A DNA stretch of 64,000 nt from assembly GCA_015178975.1 (NCBI GenBank), contig WHVD01000059.1, positions 248,001 through 312,000 on the forward strand. The letters run 5' to 3'. Of this stretch, positions 29,156 to 40,861 are shown one piece after another. The notes beneath the pieces were generated by a model. The model was not told the DNA's origin, made no database searches, and saw nothing but the letters and a program-made list of their open reading frames with translations. A program made the position numbers and the translations under genes. The first letter of the stretch is position 1, and the number at the start of each line of letters is the position of its first letter. The stretch comes from Hysterangium stoloniferum. Taxonomy: Eukaryota; Basidiomycota; Agaricomycetes; Hysterangiales; Hysterangiaceae.

Positions 29156-31181
29156 TCACGAATCCTCCCACTCCACCCTCCCCGTCCGGACTTCATTGAG
29201 AGCTATCCAATAGCTCGCCGTGCCATGTGCGAAAATCCGCCCGATCAACGGCAGTTTCTGCGCCCAGACCAGCTGTGCCTGCGCCTTCCGCGATTCCGCG
29301 TCCGAGCCGAGGAGAGTGACGTTCCCCATGAGCGTGCTGACGATGCGGATGTGCGACCCGGGTGTGATGTGTGATTCGCCCCCGACGATGCTGCATTCCG
29401 GACTGCGCTTCGGCTGGATCTCTGCGCCAATGTGTGCACTATAAAGGGGGGGGTCAGGGTCAGTAAATGGGCGTGGTGGCCTGTACGATGAACGGCGACG
29501 CACTATGAGAACAAGTTGTAGGGCGAGACGCTCCATTTTGAGTAGTCGCCAAAGTTGGAGAGACTGCGCGCAACGACATCAAGCCCCTGCAGTGGATGTC
29601 AGCGACCAAATCACTAGGCTAAAACGGAGAGTAACATACATTGGTGATTCTCCACATCGTCCGGGGGCTGTCAGCGCCATGGTTCATACGGTTGTTAAAC
29701 GCTGGAACACGGTCAGGGTCAGCCACCAAGTCAAAAAAAAGGAAACAGAAACGCCATTGCTCACCATTAACCGAGTCCACAACGCACAAAATGGGAGCCG
29801 CAAACAGATACGCATCCCGCACCACGACATTGTGCCCCAGATCGCGCGGCTCGTTGATCTGCCGCGCATATACCAGCAACGCCAGCGCGCACCCGAGCGA
29901 GTGGCCGGTCGTCCAGACATTGATCTCCGTGCCCTCCGGCTTATTCGCAAGCAGGTGCCGCGAGACCGTCTTCACCGCCTGGCGGATCGTACCGTACGGG
30001 AGCCGCGCGCTCGGCTTGATCTTGCGCGGGAAGATCTTGTCCACGAACCCCCCGTGCGCGCGCCCCCAGCCACGGATCCAGTGCCCCACGTCCCGCGGCG
30101 TGAACGAGAAGTCTGTCGTCCACTCGACGAACTCGGTCGGCGACGTGCCCTTGTACGCGAGGATGATCCACGTGCTCTCCGGGTCCCAGAACATGCCGCA
30201 CAACGCGCTGGCCTGGCTGTTGAGCTCGGAGACGGCGTTGTACCGCAGGCGGTGTGCGAATGCGGCGAGCGCGTCCTCTTCGGGGTTTGTGTGGAGATGC
30301 CTGTTAACTTCGCTCGCTGCGTCTGGGCCGAGGATCGCGCTGAGAAGTGCATCCTGGAAGGGGGCCGAGGTGCGCTCGTACATCAACGCAGAACATTGCA
30401 GTCTGGGAGCATAGGTCAGAGACGTGCGCCTGCGCAGCAAGGGGACGGACAATACTTACAATAATTTGGCAATATCCAGATTGAAGATCCGCGTAGTCCA
30501 TGTATCGGCTTTGCAAGAACAACACCAGCGGCTTGAAGCTGCTCGTGCGTCAGTTCTTCAAACATCCCAGGGTATGCTAGGCACGAGAGTCAGTACAGTG
30601 CTACGTAGAATATCTGCGCTGTCACGAACTTGCGTTGATCAAGCTGAAGCCCTTGGCACGCTTGTTCGACCATTATTTGAAAGATCGAATGAAGATCGGA
30701 TGGTTGGCGAGGAGACACCAGACGAACAAGAAGAACGCGATCCATGATGAAACAAAAGCGAAAGCTGCGATCGACAATCTGTCAAAGAACGCTGTTGCAA
30801 TGGGCCAGTCAGTTGTCCATTCGGAAAAAAGAAGGAAGGATCGCCCGACTTACTCGTGGGGAGGAAGAATGTGCCCCATAGCGCTCTTGTCTACGTCTGC
30901 CAGAGATACTTGAAGTATCGACTTGATGTGCGACAGCAGAGGTACGTGTAGCTGTTTGAGACAACCTTGGGTACATTGCGGCGTCGCCATTGTTGTGATA
31001 GATAGGCCAGTTCGTCAGCATGTAAAGCATTGAGCTGGTCGCGGAGTTCGTCGGGGACAGCAGCGAGTGAAGAGGCTCGTGGGTATGGGGAGGATATCGA
31101 ACGATTCGCCCTTGTCAAGGAGTGCATATCGGTGTGGTGGTGGTAGTGGACTCGGTGTCTGTGCAAGTGAGGGTGAGGCAT
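29156..31181 (-). pseudogene. Membrane-anchored fungal class 3 lipase, probably disabled
   Basis: A multi-exon gene. The N-terminal exon (31181 downward) reads DELRDQLNALHADELAYLSQ and continues SILQVSLADVDKSAMGHILP after a short intron. The next exon has a hydrophobic segment (SIAAFAFVSSWIAFFLFVWC) that should anchor the protein in a membrane. FEELTHEQLQAAG precedes the alpha/beta-hydrolase domain, which contains LLLQCSALMYERT, AYKGTSPTEFVEW, the nucleophile elbow TTGHSLGCALALL, the likely acid in LFAAPILCVVDS, and the likely His in SYAHIGAEIQ. The end is VRTGRVEWEDS with a stop at 29156-29158. Two defects appear: TAA within the exon after RSFK (near 30675), before WSNKRAKGFSLI, and a one-base shortage at the AK/DTWTT junction (near 30500). 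Lipases of this type hydrolyse acylglycerols. Sequencing errors or unusual splicing could mimic either defect. Confidence 0.72.
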
Positions 31182-31259
31182 GGTTGAGGGATAGGTGATT
31201 TAAAGGCGGAAGATTTAGGAGAGGAATATGTATACATATCATCAGAGGCGGGCCGCTGG

Positions 31260-33700
31260 GCAAATGCGAGGGACCACCGAAGCGGTGCCGAATGTCGTTT
31301 GCCTATGACTGTTTATTATTAGAAATTAAATAGGCTTTGTCGATAGGATTTACCAATTATCGTAATTCTCAAAAATGCCGTTTTTGAAGCATCAGTTATT
31401 CTGACGTACTTGAATGGACCCCCCAAAGCGCTGCAGTCCTGCTACCCTGAATTGATGGCGCATTGATATACCCATGTGGGCATGCTGTGGGGACCGGGTT
31501 CTACCCCTGCAAAGGCTACTCGATGGAAAGGCGGCGGGGGGCCCAATATTAACGTTCCTTGAATTGGTCCGGATAGCTTACTTGGGATCCACCCCGACAT
31601 GCATCATCTGGGAGCGAGTGGAGGCAATGGTAGCCAGCTTTGCGCAGAAGGGGGAAATAATACTCCGTGAGATTCTTGATGATGTTTTGGTGGTGTACGC
31701 TGATGTTGTCTGCAGACAATGTGTTGCCGACCTTGAAAGATGAAAATTCGCGAATGAAGGTGGGATCTAATGATGCGATGATGAAGGCAGATATCTGAAT
31801 GGATGATTGTTTGACATACCCCTGAAATCAAGGATGACTACTCTCGTCTTGTAGACTGAGCCTGGACCATCGTGTGCGTAGGACAAATCCGTGATGTCAT
31901 GGTAATGGTAAGGAACTCAGAAAGCGCAAGTGTAATCCTCAAAAGTCGCACTATAAATACCGTTAGCACAATCCAAGATATGGGTTAAGGATAAATGGGA
32001 CGTGGACGTACACCGAGATTCTCCCATCGAGTCTATAGTGCCCAGACTTGATTGTAAAGATGAGAAGAATATCGTGGTTGCAAATGAACTTGATCTGGGG
32101 GCTGCACCAAAGGATGAAAACAAAGTGAGATCCTATACGGATGGGTTGATGGTCTTCTGCTTTCCAATGCAGATTTGAGAGAGAGCGGACCCATATTCGA
32201 CCTCGGCCCTGGTGGCTTTGATTCCGACACCATGTTTCTCAACGCATTCGTTAGACAATTCCCAGAGAGACTGAACTTGTTTATTTGATGTAGTGGGCTG
32301 CACTGGGGGGCACGATTTCCGACATACATGTCAGTAGTCTATATGGAGAGTCAATACTTCCTCGGAAAATTGGACAAGAAACATCGTACGTATATGCTTG
32401 GGAATGGGCGAGCGAGCGAACTGTGAGTTGTGAGAATGGGATGCAGATTGATCTTTTTCTTTTATGCTCTATATTACACAAGTGTTGGAGCTACGGCTAG
32501 GTGAATTAAGTCTCGGCAAATGGAGGTGATGATTCTGAATCGAGCATGATGTCTCCGGAAGGGCTAGGAACCGACATGACAGATAGAACAAGTGGGGTAT
32601 TCCGGGGTCTACAACTGTAGAAAAGAACAAGGATTCAGGGGGGGACACATTTTAGGTGCGTGGAGGGTGCGTGTTGCATTCAGAAGTGTGGGAAACTGAA
32701 CAGTGTGATGCGGAGGAATGGATGGAGACTAACCATTCTTTCACATCTAAATGACAGGTATTGAAGTACGGCTTTTGGTTTCAGTTTCGGTACGTGGAGG
32801 TCGCATGTTATAATCTAGCACAATGTCTTCAGAAACGATTGGACCGACAAAGGAAGATTGAGATCCGGGGAAGAGGGACAGATGTCGACCTGAGAAGCTG
32901 ATGCAATATCTCCATATATAACAGACGGTACTCGGAAAGTGAGTCGCTAGCCATCCCGATATCAGTAAGGGAGGGGAAAAATCTGGGACTATCCCAGGCC
33001 GACAACACAATTGTTGAACTAGAATTTGGATTACCAGAATTCAAGGAAGACACATTTTGAGTGCATGAAGATGCGTGTTATGGAAGTTAACTGGCACCAG
33101 AAAAGGCGTGGATCGAAAGATTTTAGGAACCATCGTAGAAATGTATGTGCTAGTGATATAGGCTGGTCCGAGTTCACTTTTAGACACGTAGTATTCCCAA
33201 GTTAAATGACCCTGTTGAGCCATTTCTGTGGTTGATAAATCACGGTTGACTATTCAAGAATAAGAACTGTCATACTACTAGTACGGCAACAAGGACCTGT
33301 CGGGCAGAGTGGACGGGTGGCGTTCGTAACCAAAAAAACATTAAGATTCATTTATGGCAGAAGCCGGCGACTAATTTATGCACAGCCACAAAAGCCTTTC
33401 AGGAAATCAACTTTGGAACTCAGAAAAGAGTTTAATGACTGACGGTTTTACGGAAGACCAAGTTATCCATCTTTTATTTAATAAATTGGGGGCTCTATGG
33501 TCCTAGACTTAGGGTAAAATGGCTGAGGTCTCAGTATTCTGCTGCTTTGTACTTTTGAGAAAATCAGCTTGCGTGGGAAAGACATCGCTGAAACTCAAGG
33601 GGTCATTAATCATAATATTTAGCATCCAGCCACTTTTGCCTTTTTAGTAACACGAGTGAGATAGCTCGACATCGGTACAATAACCCGTTCACGCGCCACG
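31260..33700. other. Region with possible but unassigned minus-strand exons and diverged internal repeats
   Basis: Minus-strand frames such as SLWELSNECVEKHGVGIKAT near 32165-32270 and SLTHILDCANGIYSATFEDY near 31920-31990 look like exons, but no family is recognised and no complete model could be built. Between about 32640 and 33080 similar segments recur (ACACATTTTAGGTGCGTGGA, ACGTGGAGGTCGCATG, ACACATTTTGAGTGCATGAA), suggesting diverged tandem duplication. Confidence 0.3.
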
Positions 33701-35584
33701 ATTTACGCGGTTCGAGGGGTTGGGCGGGATTTACCCGGCCGGGGGCGTAAATCCAAGCGAATATAGTGACGTACAACGACCTATCATCCATAGACAGTCA
33801 AACTCAAATAAACAACCAAATTCTCAAAAGGGTATTTAGAGCTTATATGGGACCAGAAAGAAGTTATTGGGCCATTATTTTAAATAGTTTTCCATTAGCA
33901 TCTAATACTAGTGAATATTCTATAACCAAATTCACCCTGGCCTTCTTGTTATGCTACCGGTCACTGACACAGCTCAGCTACCTGGCCCTAGTGCCAGAAA
34001 ATGTCTTAATGCTAAAAAATGAGATAATTAGTGATGTAATTATGGAAACAAATGACTCACATTCGTCAAAAAGATTTAGCCACAGAAGGGCGCTTAATTT
34101 GAGTCAAATGTGCGGATAGAAATACTGTAATCAAATTCGACTCACATTCAAAGCAAGAGATTTAGTACAAATTATTTGGAATTATCTAAATCTATCACAA
34201 AAGAAAAGGATGAAAGTGGTTAATGGAATACAATGAACTATTCAAAATTTTAGAAAACATAAGTTCATTAGCATATAGGTTCCGAACGCTAGTCTCATAT
34301 GCCGCACACTCAATCTTAAACATTGCGCACCTAGAATTTTATCAAAACTTACCTAACGAATTCGAAAGTCGACCAAATAAGAATCTGAACCGGGAAAGTC
34401 TGAAACAATGCCAAAAGAAATAAGTTAGACATTATAATTGACCAAATACGGTCGAAATCCCGAAGTGGTCGCAGAAATCCATCATATGAAATACAATTGG
34501 TAGGGTACTTACCTGATTTTGATAAACAGTTGAACCGGAAAGATCTAATTGAGAGCCTGGGAAATGAGACACCAAGCCAAGAACACACCAAAACACTGAC
34601 ATTGCATCATATATGCTAGAACATTCCGTCATATTCTTTATAATTACATTAATAACAATAGGAAAAACCCCAAAACACACAATAAACCTCCCCCCTCCTC
34701 CCAACTAAATATCACCTTCGAAAACACTATCGTTGTCTTCCATCTCCGTTCAGATTCCGAGAATCTGCCAATGCTCATTGAAATATCAGATGATTCTGAT
34801 AATCACGAAATGGAATGATTAATCAAATAACCTTCTAAGGGCCCTTGTTCATAATATCAAGTCGTTCTACCACGCATATAAATTTAGCCGGGAGCTATAA
34901 GCTTGATGACAAGACTTTTACAGCCTTCCTGCTTGTCGCAATTGACTATGAAGTGATGTCAAGACATCCCGACACCATGGATATGAAAACCAAAACGACA
35001 ACACCATTTTTGATTAATCATTACAAGAGGAAATTCGAAAACGACTCCAGTTCAGATTCCGAAAATCTGCCAATGCTCATTGAGATATCAGATGATTCTG
35101 ATAATCACGAAATGGAGATGGAAGACTCTTAACGATAGTGTTTTCGAAGGTGATATTTAGTTAGAAAAGAGAGGGGATTTTGTTATGTATTTTAAGGTTT
35201 TTTCTATTTTTCTCATTTTCCCCAAAAGAAATCGCTAAAAAAGCCCATTTAAATGTACTTATATCGTCATGATAAAATTGTACAATACTCTTTTGATTTA
35301 TCTTGAAAATATGCCATTTACTTTGTATTTTTATCTTATAAACTGAGCGGGCTACAGAATTTCTATCTTTTATTCTTCTTTAACTATATACACATCTTTA
35401 AAAACCGACCAGCTGACGACATTGATGTGGTCCCTCTGAAGAATGGGAAGCACATCCTCTCCATCCATTGTCTAGCTGGATGACTCTCTTTGAGAAGTGC
35501 TCCAATGCATTAGTGCATGTATAATTTCCCGGGACAGAAAGCTAGTTTTTAGATACAAGTGCTAGCTACATACAAATCAGAACA
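33701..35584. other. Low-information region with a rearranged repeat
   Basis: A short GC-rich palindromic patch lies near 33690-33755 (GATTTACGC and GCGTAAATC). Plus frames at 33766-34119 and 34845-35132 are of doubtful status; the latter ends in an acidic tail (SSSDSENLPMLIEISDDSDN). Part of that tail is duplicated directly at 34752-34816, and its downstream flank (35112-35165) occurs inverted at 34690-34742. No clear gene. Confidence 0.35.
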
Positions 35585-36541
35585 TCAAGGAGTCTGAAAC
35601 ACCTTAACATTGGCTGTAACCCCAAAGTGGTCACTCGGATATATCCCCTCAAATGCGGTGAATTTAGTGCCAGCACGGTTTGGCACACCAACCGTAATGC
35701 CCTCGGCAGGGAAATACAAAATCTTGTCCAACCTCGCTGGAGGAAAATAGGTCATATTAGCGCAACAGCCCCACGTCTCAGAGCGCACTTTCCGCCTCTT
35801 CTGGCTAGCCTGGGGGGTCCACGCATCTGCAAACCCTGCCTCAGCGGGTGCAGTATTGTCTGAATCCTGGACGCTGCACATGCTCCCCGCACAGATAAAC
35901 CCATCGATATTATCAGCATTCAGCATTCTAGCAATCTGCTTAAGCTGTTTTGGACGGGCGCGCCAGCCGTTGGATGCTTCGGGTTCCAAGTGCGTGTTGG
36001 CGACCCGGATCGTGCGGGTGTCTGAGGGATCAAGATCGGATGGGATCAACGGAGAGACGGAGAGATGCATGTCTATGAATAGAGCTTGGCGGCCAACTTT
36101 GGTCATGGGCAGCTCGATTGTGAAGACGGTGGTGAGAGGGATATCTTTGGAAACGAGGGTGACCAGGCCATATGGGGTCATCCACCCGTCAGGAGAGATC
36201 GGAGTCACGAGGAAATTATCCTGGACCCATTCATTGCCCAATAAAACGGGAAACACGACCTCGTTTAATTCCTGGAAGAGAATGCAACACGGTGGCACGG
36301 GATCGGTATCCGTGGCCACCAGGACTTTTGTGCGGATATGATCTAAGATGCGGATAAAGCGATCCTCAGGGTTAGGGCCGCCAGCATTTAGGTTCCAGGT
36401 GATGAGCCGCAATTCCCTTGTCGAGAGATCATGGGATGAGGGGGAGTCTGTGGGGATCCAGGCTTTAGGGGCTGTATTATCGTAGCGGTAGGCGTGGCGA
36501 GCGCACGGGGGAGTGGAGGGGTTGTCGGAGAAAGTTATCAT
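35585..36541 (-). CDS. Endonuclease/exonuclease/phosphatase family protein (TDP2-like), altered GDxN motif
   Basis: A single uninterrupted exon of 318 residues from ATG at 36541. Family motifs appear in order: LRLITWNLNAGG (about residue 45), ILFQELNE with the metal-binding glutamate, LFIDMHLSV, RVANTHLEPEASN, PARLDKILYF and YPSDHFGV with the terminal catalytic histidine. Relatives with this layout are 5'-tyrosyl-DNA phosphodiesterase-like enzymes, which remove topoisomerase adducts. The loop that normally reads GDMN here reads CAGSMCSV, so the aspartate is Ser and the asparagine is Cys. Both residues are normally needed for phosphodiester hydrolysis. The rest is intact, so it is either a true protein with changed activity or an early-stage relic. 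Confidence 0.85.
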   Translation of the reverse strand: MITFSDNPSTPPCARHAYRYDNTAPKAWIPTDSPSSHDLSTRELRLITWNLNAGGPNPEDRFIRILDHIRTKVLVATDTDPVPPCCILFQELNEVVFPVLLGNEWVQDNFLVTPISPDGWMTPYGLVTLVSKDIPLTTVFTIELPMTKVGRQALFIDMHLSVSPLIPSDLDPSDTRTIRVANTHLEPEASNGWRARPKQLKQIARMLNADNIDGFICAGSMCSVQDSDNTAPAEAGFADAWTPQASQKRRKVRSETWGCCANMTYFPPARLDKILYFPAEGITVGVPNRAGTKFTAFEGIYPSDHFGVTANVKVFQTP

Positions 36542-37319
36542 GATGGGATCTTCATGTCAGTCCGAATTAGCGATCAGTCGATATGCGATCAGAATAACGA
36601 TTCAACGCACTCTGACAAGTCGAGAATTAAGCGTACCAGGATGAATAAGAGATCTACAAGATTCAGAGACAGAGCTTTATAGAAACTTGTATTTAGTTTG
36701 CTTCAAATTGTCCGGTTTACGTTTGATAACAACATGCTGTGACCACGTTGCATCTTCACGGCATACTTAATCACGCCAGGCGATGCACTTCCCGATACGG
36801 GGAAAACTATGGGTAAAAATATTGGGGCGTAATTATTAAATGTTGAATTTTTTAATGACACAGTTATGGTCATACTGACCATGGTCGAAGCTGGGGATTT
36901 TGTGGAGGCCAGTTGCGGTTCGTTTGAGCTGGGTCGACATCCGTCAACGGCGCTATGAAGGGAAAGGGCACACTTGAAGTTTTAACAATTAATCCGTTCC
37001 TTCAGCAGATAATCAGACGTTACTGCACTGCACCTGATAACGTTGGTGAGTAATTACAGGCAGAACATAATATTACCTTGAAATTCGATATCAGAGAGCC
37101 ACACCAAATCCCCCGCATTCATTCCAAAAAAAAATCGACACTTTGGCAACGTGATAAACTCAGTTAAATCAACGTATTTAGGTGTTTAAACAAGGAAGAT
37201 CCTGGGGATTTATGGCTGTCTGAAACATTGAACAATACCCGTGGGAATATACAACGAAGTACCTAATCCTGCTTATCCAACAGCACAAAACTTTCAGTCT
37301 GAACTTCGTCCATGGTCGC
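36542..37319. other. Divergent intergenic region
   Basis: Lies between the TDP2-like gene (-) and the TFIIIA-like gene (+), so it probably holds both promoters. No motif is distinct enough to name. Confidence 0.5.
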
Positions 37320-39108
37320 ATGATGCTCTCTTCATCGCTGTCATTGAAGTCTCATATCGTGCAAGTGGTGATAACCCCCTCTTTATCTCGTGCAGTGGCG
37401 TTAGGCAAACGGAAAGCTTCTGAGGCTTTTGCATCGGGATCTCACAGACGTGTATACACTTCGTCTTCGGGAAGCAGTTCCGAGGGCGAGGACGATGAAG
37501 AGTCAAATTATGGAGAATCAGATGGAGTGGAGCAGGATGTGCACGACTATGAAGAAGAGGAGGGAAAAGAGGGAAAAGGGAAAAAAGAAGAGACAGTGAA
37601 GGCAAAGTCAAAAGGTCCACCGGGGTCGGTAACGCCCAAAGAAAGGCCGTATCGTTGTACATATGAAAATTGCAGCAATGCGTATACTAAGCCTTCGAGG
37701 CTTGCGGAACATCGGAGATCACATACCGGAGAAGTACGTCAACTTCAATCAATTATGATGCTGTTTCTTTATAGAACTCTCAGAGACCATTTATATGTCC
37801 CACATGCTCCAAATCATACTTAAGAGAAGCACATCTGCAAGCACATAGCCGTAGCCATCTTCCTGAATCGGAGCGCCCGTTTATTTGTGAGGAGTCTGGG
37901 TGTACGAAGAGGTTTTGGACGATGCAGCATTTGAATGTGCATATGAGCAGTATCCATCATGGGGAGAAGCCGTTTAACGTGAGTTCCTTATGTTATATAT
38001 GGTCAGCTCCTCATGTTGTTGTTATAGTGCGCGGAAGATGGATGCGAGGAAAGTTTTACTAAACATAACCAACTCAGGAGGCACATTGCGGAGGTTCACT
38101 CGCCGCCTGGTACGAATCCGTTCCCATGTACTGTTGAAGGCTGCACAAAGACATTTGCGACAAATCAAAAGCTTCGTAAACATATGAAGGTCCATGAAGG
38201 TATACTCTTGCTGGGTATACTGTCCTACAATTCCCTTCATCTCTGACGATCTTCACAGAAAACCGATACGCCTGTGGCGATACCGCATGCGCTATCATAT
38301 CGCCCTCGGGAGCCTCTTCCCCAATATATTTCTCAACCTGGACCTCTTTACAGGCACACCTGCGTAATAAGCATCCGCCAATGTGTCCACATTCAGAATG
38401 TAATGGCCGAGTTTTTGCCTCTCAAAAAGGACTTAAAGGACACCTGAAGGTACACGAGGAACGGGATATGGAAGATTCACTGGAATATGCCGTCGGGGCA
38501 GACGAGAGGCCCGCGAAGCGACGGAGAGGGGGGGAGGTAGGTAGGGATTGGATCTGTGAGGTGGAGGGATGTCCGAAGGCGTTCAAGTCTGTCAGTACAC
38601 GCTCACGTCACAACCCCTCACGTCGTTGTTGTTACTGATGAAACATATTCAGAAAAAGGCGCTTACCACGCACCATAATATCACCCATCTTGGTCGACGG
38701 GATTATGCGTGCTCCGACTGCGGCCAAACATTTGGATACAAACATCTCCTCCAGCGTCACACGGCCAAAATGCATTCTAGCTCTGCAACTGAAGCCGCCA
38801 CGTCCTCCTCTGAAGATAGTGAGGGCGAGGGCGCGGGCGAGCCATCTTCCATCGCGTGGATAACGGGGCAAAGTTACACATACCCTTCGACACATAACAA
38901 CACACGTCGCCGTCTCGTGCCGTGTCCTTGGCCGAATCGCTTTGATTCTGCATCTGAGGACACTGGAGAGACGAGTGAACGGCCATGTGCGTTTATTTTC
39001 AGCAGAGCATACGATTTGAGGCGACATTTAAAGGCTGACCACACGCTGGAGCTTACAAAGGATGAGGTTGATGGGTGGGTGAGAGATTGGAGGTCGAGAC
39101 ATACGTGA
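37320..39108 (+). CDS. TFIIIA-like C2H2 zinc-finger transcription factor
   Basis: Five exons (37320-37733, 37775-37978, 38028-38199, 38259-38590, 38653-39108) join in frame to 525 residues. After an acidic Ser/Glu/Lys-rich N-terminus come closely spaced C2H2 fingers: YRCTYENCSNAYTKPSRLAE, FICPTCSKSYLREAHLQAH, FICEESGCTKRFWTMQHLN, CAEDGCEESFTKHNQLRRH, FPCTVEGCTKTFATNQKLRK, an atypical one starting YACGDTACAI, MCPHSECNGRVFASQKGLKG, ICEVEGCPKAFKS split by an intron before KKALTTHHN, and YACSDCGQTFGYKHLLQRH. A last finger-like unit follows an acidic spacer (CPWPNRF, then RAYDLRRHLKADH). Nine fingers with TGE/HGE-type linkers fit transcription factor IIIA, which binds the 5S rRNA gene and 5S rRNA in the nucleus. 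The start is the first in-frame ATG after a stop; ATG at 37323 is an alternative. Confidence 0.88.
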
Positions 39109-39277
39109 TACTTCGTCGGTCGGGTGTATGAGAGTTTATAATCTTTGTTGTATTCTTCATCTTATTATAATAATATACCTGTTTTCTGGGATACCTTCTC
39201 CAAAGCGCACCATCAACCTACCTGATGAATATTTCCAACTCCGCCTCCCTCCATTGAGCACCAACCCCTCCAACACC

Positions 39278-39502
39278 ATGCTCACCAGGACTCACCTCCC
39301 CGCTTCGCCATCAATAACACTCGAAAAAGGCGTGCCCCGTCTCCGCTTAATTCCCAACAAAGCCCCGACAGCAATTCGTCGCGGCACCGTAAGTCCTTCA
39401 TCTGCAGAACGCAAGGCAGCGGTGATTTTGGCCGCTGTGGCGTTTGTGATTTTGGTGGTGGTTTGTTGGGCGTTGTGGACGATGAGACATGAGTTTGGGT
39501 GA
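39278..39502 (+). CDS. Small single-pass membrane protein, unknown
   Basis: 74 residues from ATG at 39278. A basic, Pro/Thr-rich N-terminal part (PNKAPTAIRRGTVSPSSAER) precedes one strong hydrophobic helix (AAVILAAVAFVILVVVCWAL) and a short charged tail. The frame is also open upstream to 39128, where an earlier start would add a second hydrophobic stretch. It lies about 170 bp after the TFIIIA-like gene. No family recognised. Confidence 0.4.
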   Translation: MLTRTHLPASPSITLEKGVPRLRLIPNKAPTAIRRGTVSPSSAERKAAVILAAVAFVILVVVCWALWTMRHEFG

Positions 39503-40861
39503 GTAATTAAGGACGAGAAGAAATCGAGGAGAAAGGTGGATTCTGACTTGTTTTTTCTTACATCAGTAGGAGGTTGTAAGCGTGCTATGACGCGTTTCTG
39601 GGGAATTCTGGATTCTCTTTACTTTGAGAGAGGCGTCAATATGTCAATTGGACGAACGGCCTTAATGCTTTGTGGGATCGACACGTTATTTTGGTGCACC
39701 TTGGCAGGAGTGCTCTCCGTGTCTCCAATTCTGCCTTCGTCATTCCTCCAACGACGTCGTCCAACTACTCCGAAATTACTCCACGCAAGGGACCATGCAC
39801 TGTCGCGTGTTACACGGCTCAGGTTTCTCCCAACGCTGTTCAGCATTATCACAGGCACATCCCGTGGCGGCCATCAATCAGCACTCCGTTTTCGCTGCTC
39901 ATATCATCCTGCAAAGACAAACACAGTTCCCGATGCATGTTCGCATATATTCCTTTAATCCGTTTAGTATTTCGGCGCGCTTTCGACGGTTTCTTGCCAA
40001 TTAAGAGGCAAAATTCGCGGCTCGGAAACCACACGCCACCATATCTTCGAGGATCGAGGACACTCAGTAAATCGCAGCGGATGTTTACACCTGCGTTAAT
40101 CTGAGATACGGCACAGAGTGCCGCTGGGAGAGCAGGCGTTGGTTGTACTGGCTAGTGAACCGGATGTATACTATCCGACACATGAACCACATGCTTTGCT
40201 GTCGAAGATCGTTTGTATACTTTTCCTTTTATTTTTGATTTATTCATTTGGATGGATGGCGGACTTGAAATTATTTTTTTTTGCTTAATCTGTTTTCGAT
40301 TTATATCATGCCCTCCCCCATGCAGTGCTTTATGTTTTATGCTTTGTATTACCTCATTAGGGGTTTCACTCCATAAAATTTGTTAACATGTTAGTGCGGC
40401 TTTGAACTTCTAGATGGGATCTTATTAGTGGACTTCGGCAAAAACTTCAAACACGAGAGTATTTGCATTCGATGTCTCCTTGAAGGCACTACTCTACCCT
40501 ACCATGTACAAACTTTCTTACACAATATCGGCGACGGTTTTATCCCATCTCCGCCATATTTACGGGTGAGTATTTAACATCATTAGAGCTCCCAATTGTC
40601 TGAATTTGAAGAAAACTAATCTGATAGAGCCGAGGTTCGAGAAGGTTTCCCGATTCTGCGCGGGCTCCTCCTGCTGATTTGACTCCTCATGGTATCCAAA
40701 AACAGAATTGACGTCACAAAATAAACCTCATACCGCACTATGCTTGTACTTCAGGGTCTCTTTTACAGAATCGAACTCGTAAAACCTTGTACAAAATCCA
40801 CGCCACAGCGACAAATCAAAAACCCATTATCTAAGTTCACGGCAGTATCCTGCAATTGCTC
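39503..40861. other. No clear gene
   Basis: Overlapping plus-strand frames at 39536-40104 are open for 110-144 codons without recognisable content and may be a relic. 40105-40861 has nothing I can support. Confidence 0.4.

Noticed and set aside
29505-30464. Long plus-strand frames (up to 319 codons)
   Set aside because: They lie antisense to the GC-rich lipase exons, whose minus-strand frame carries all family motifs.
33690-33755. GC-rich palindromic patch as a tRNA gene
   Set aside because: The GGTTCGA word is present, but no cloverleaf arms pair around it.
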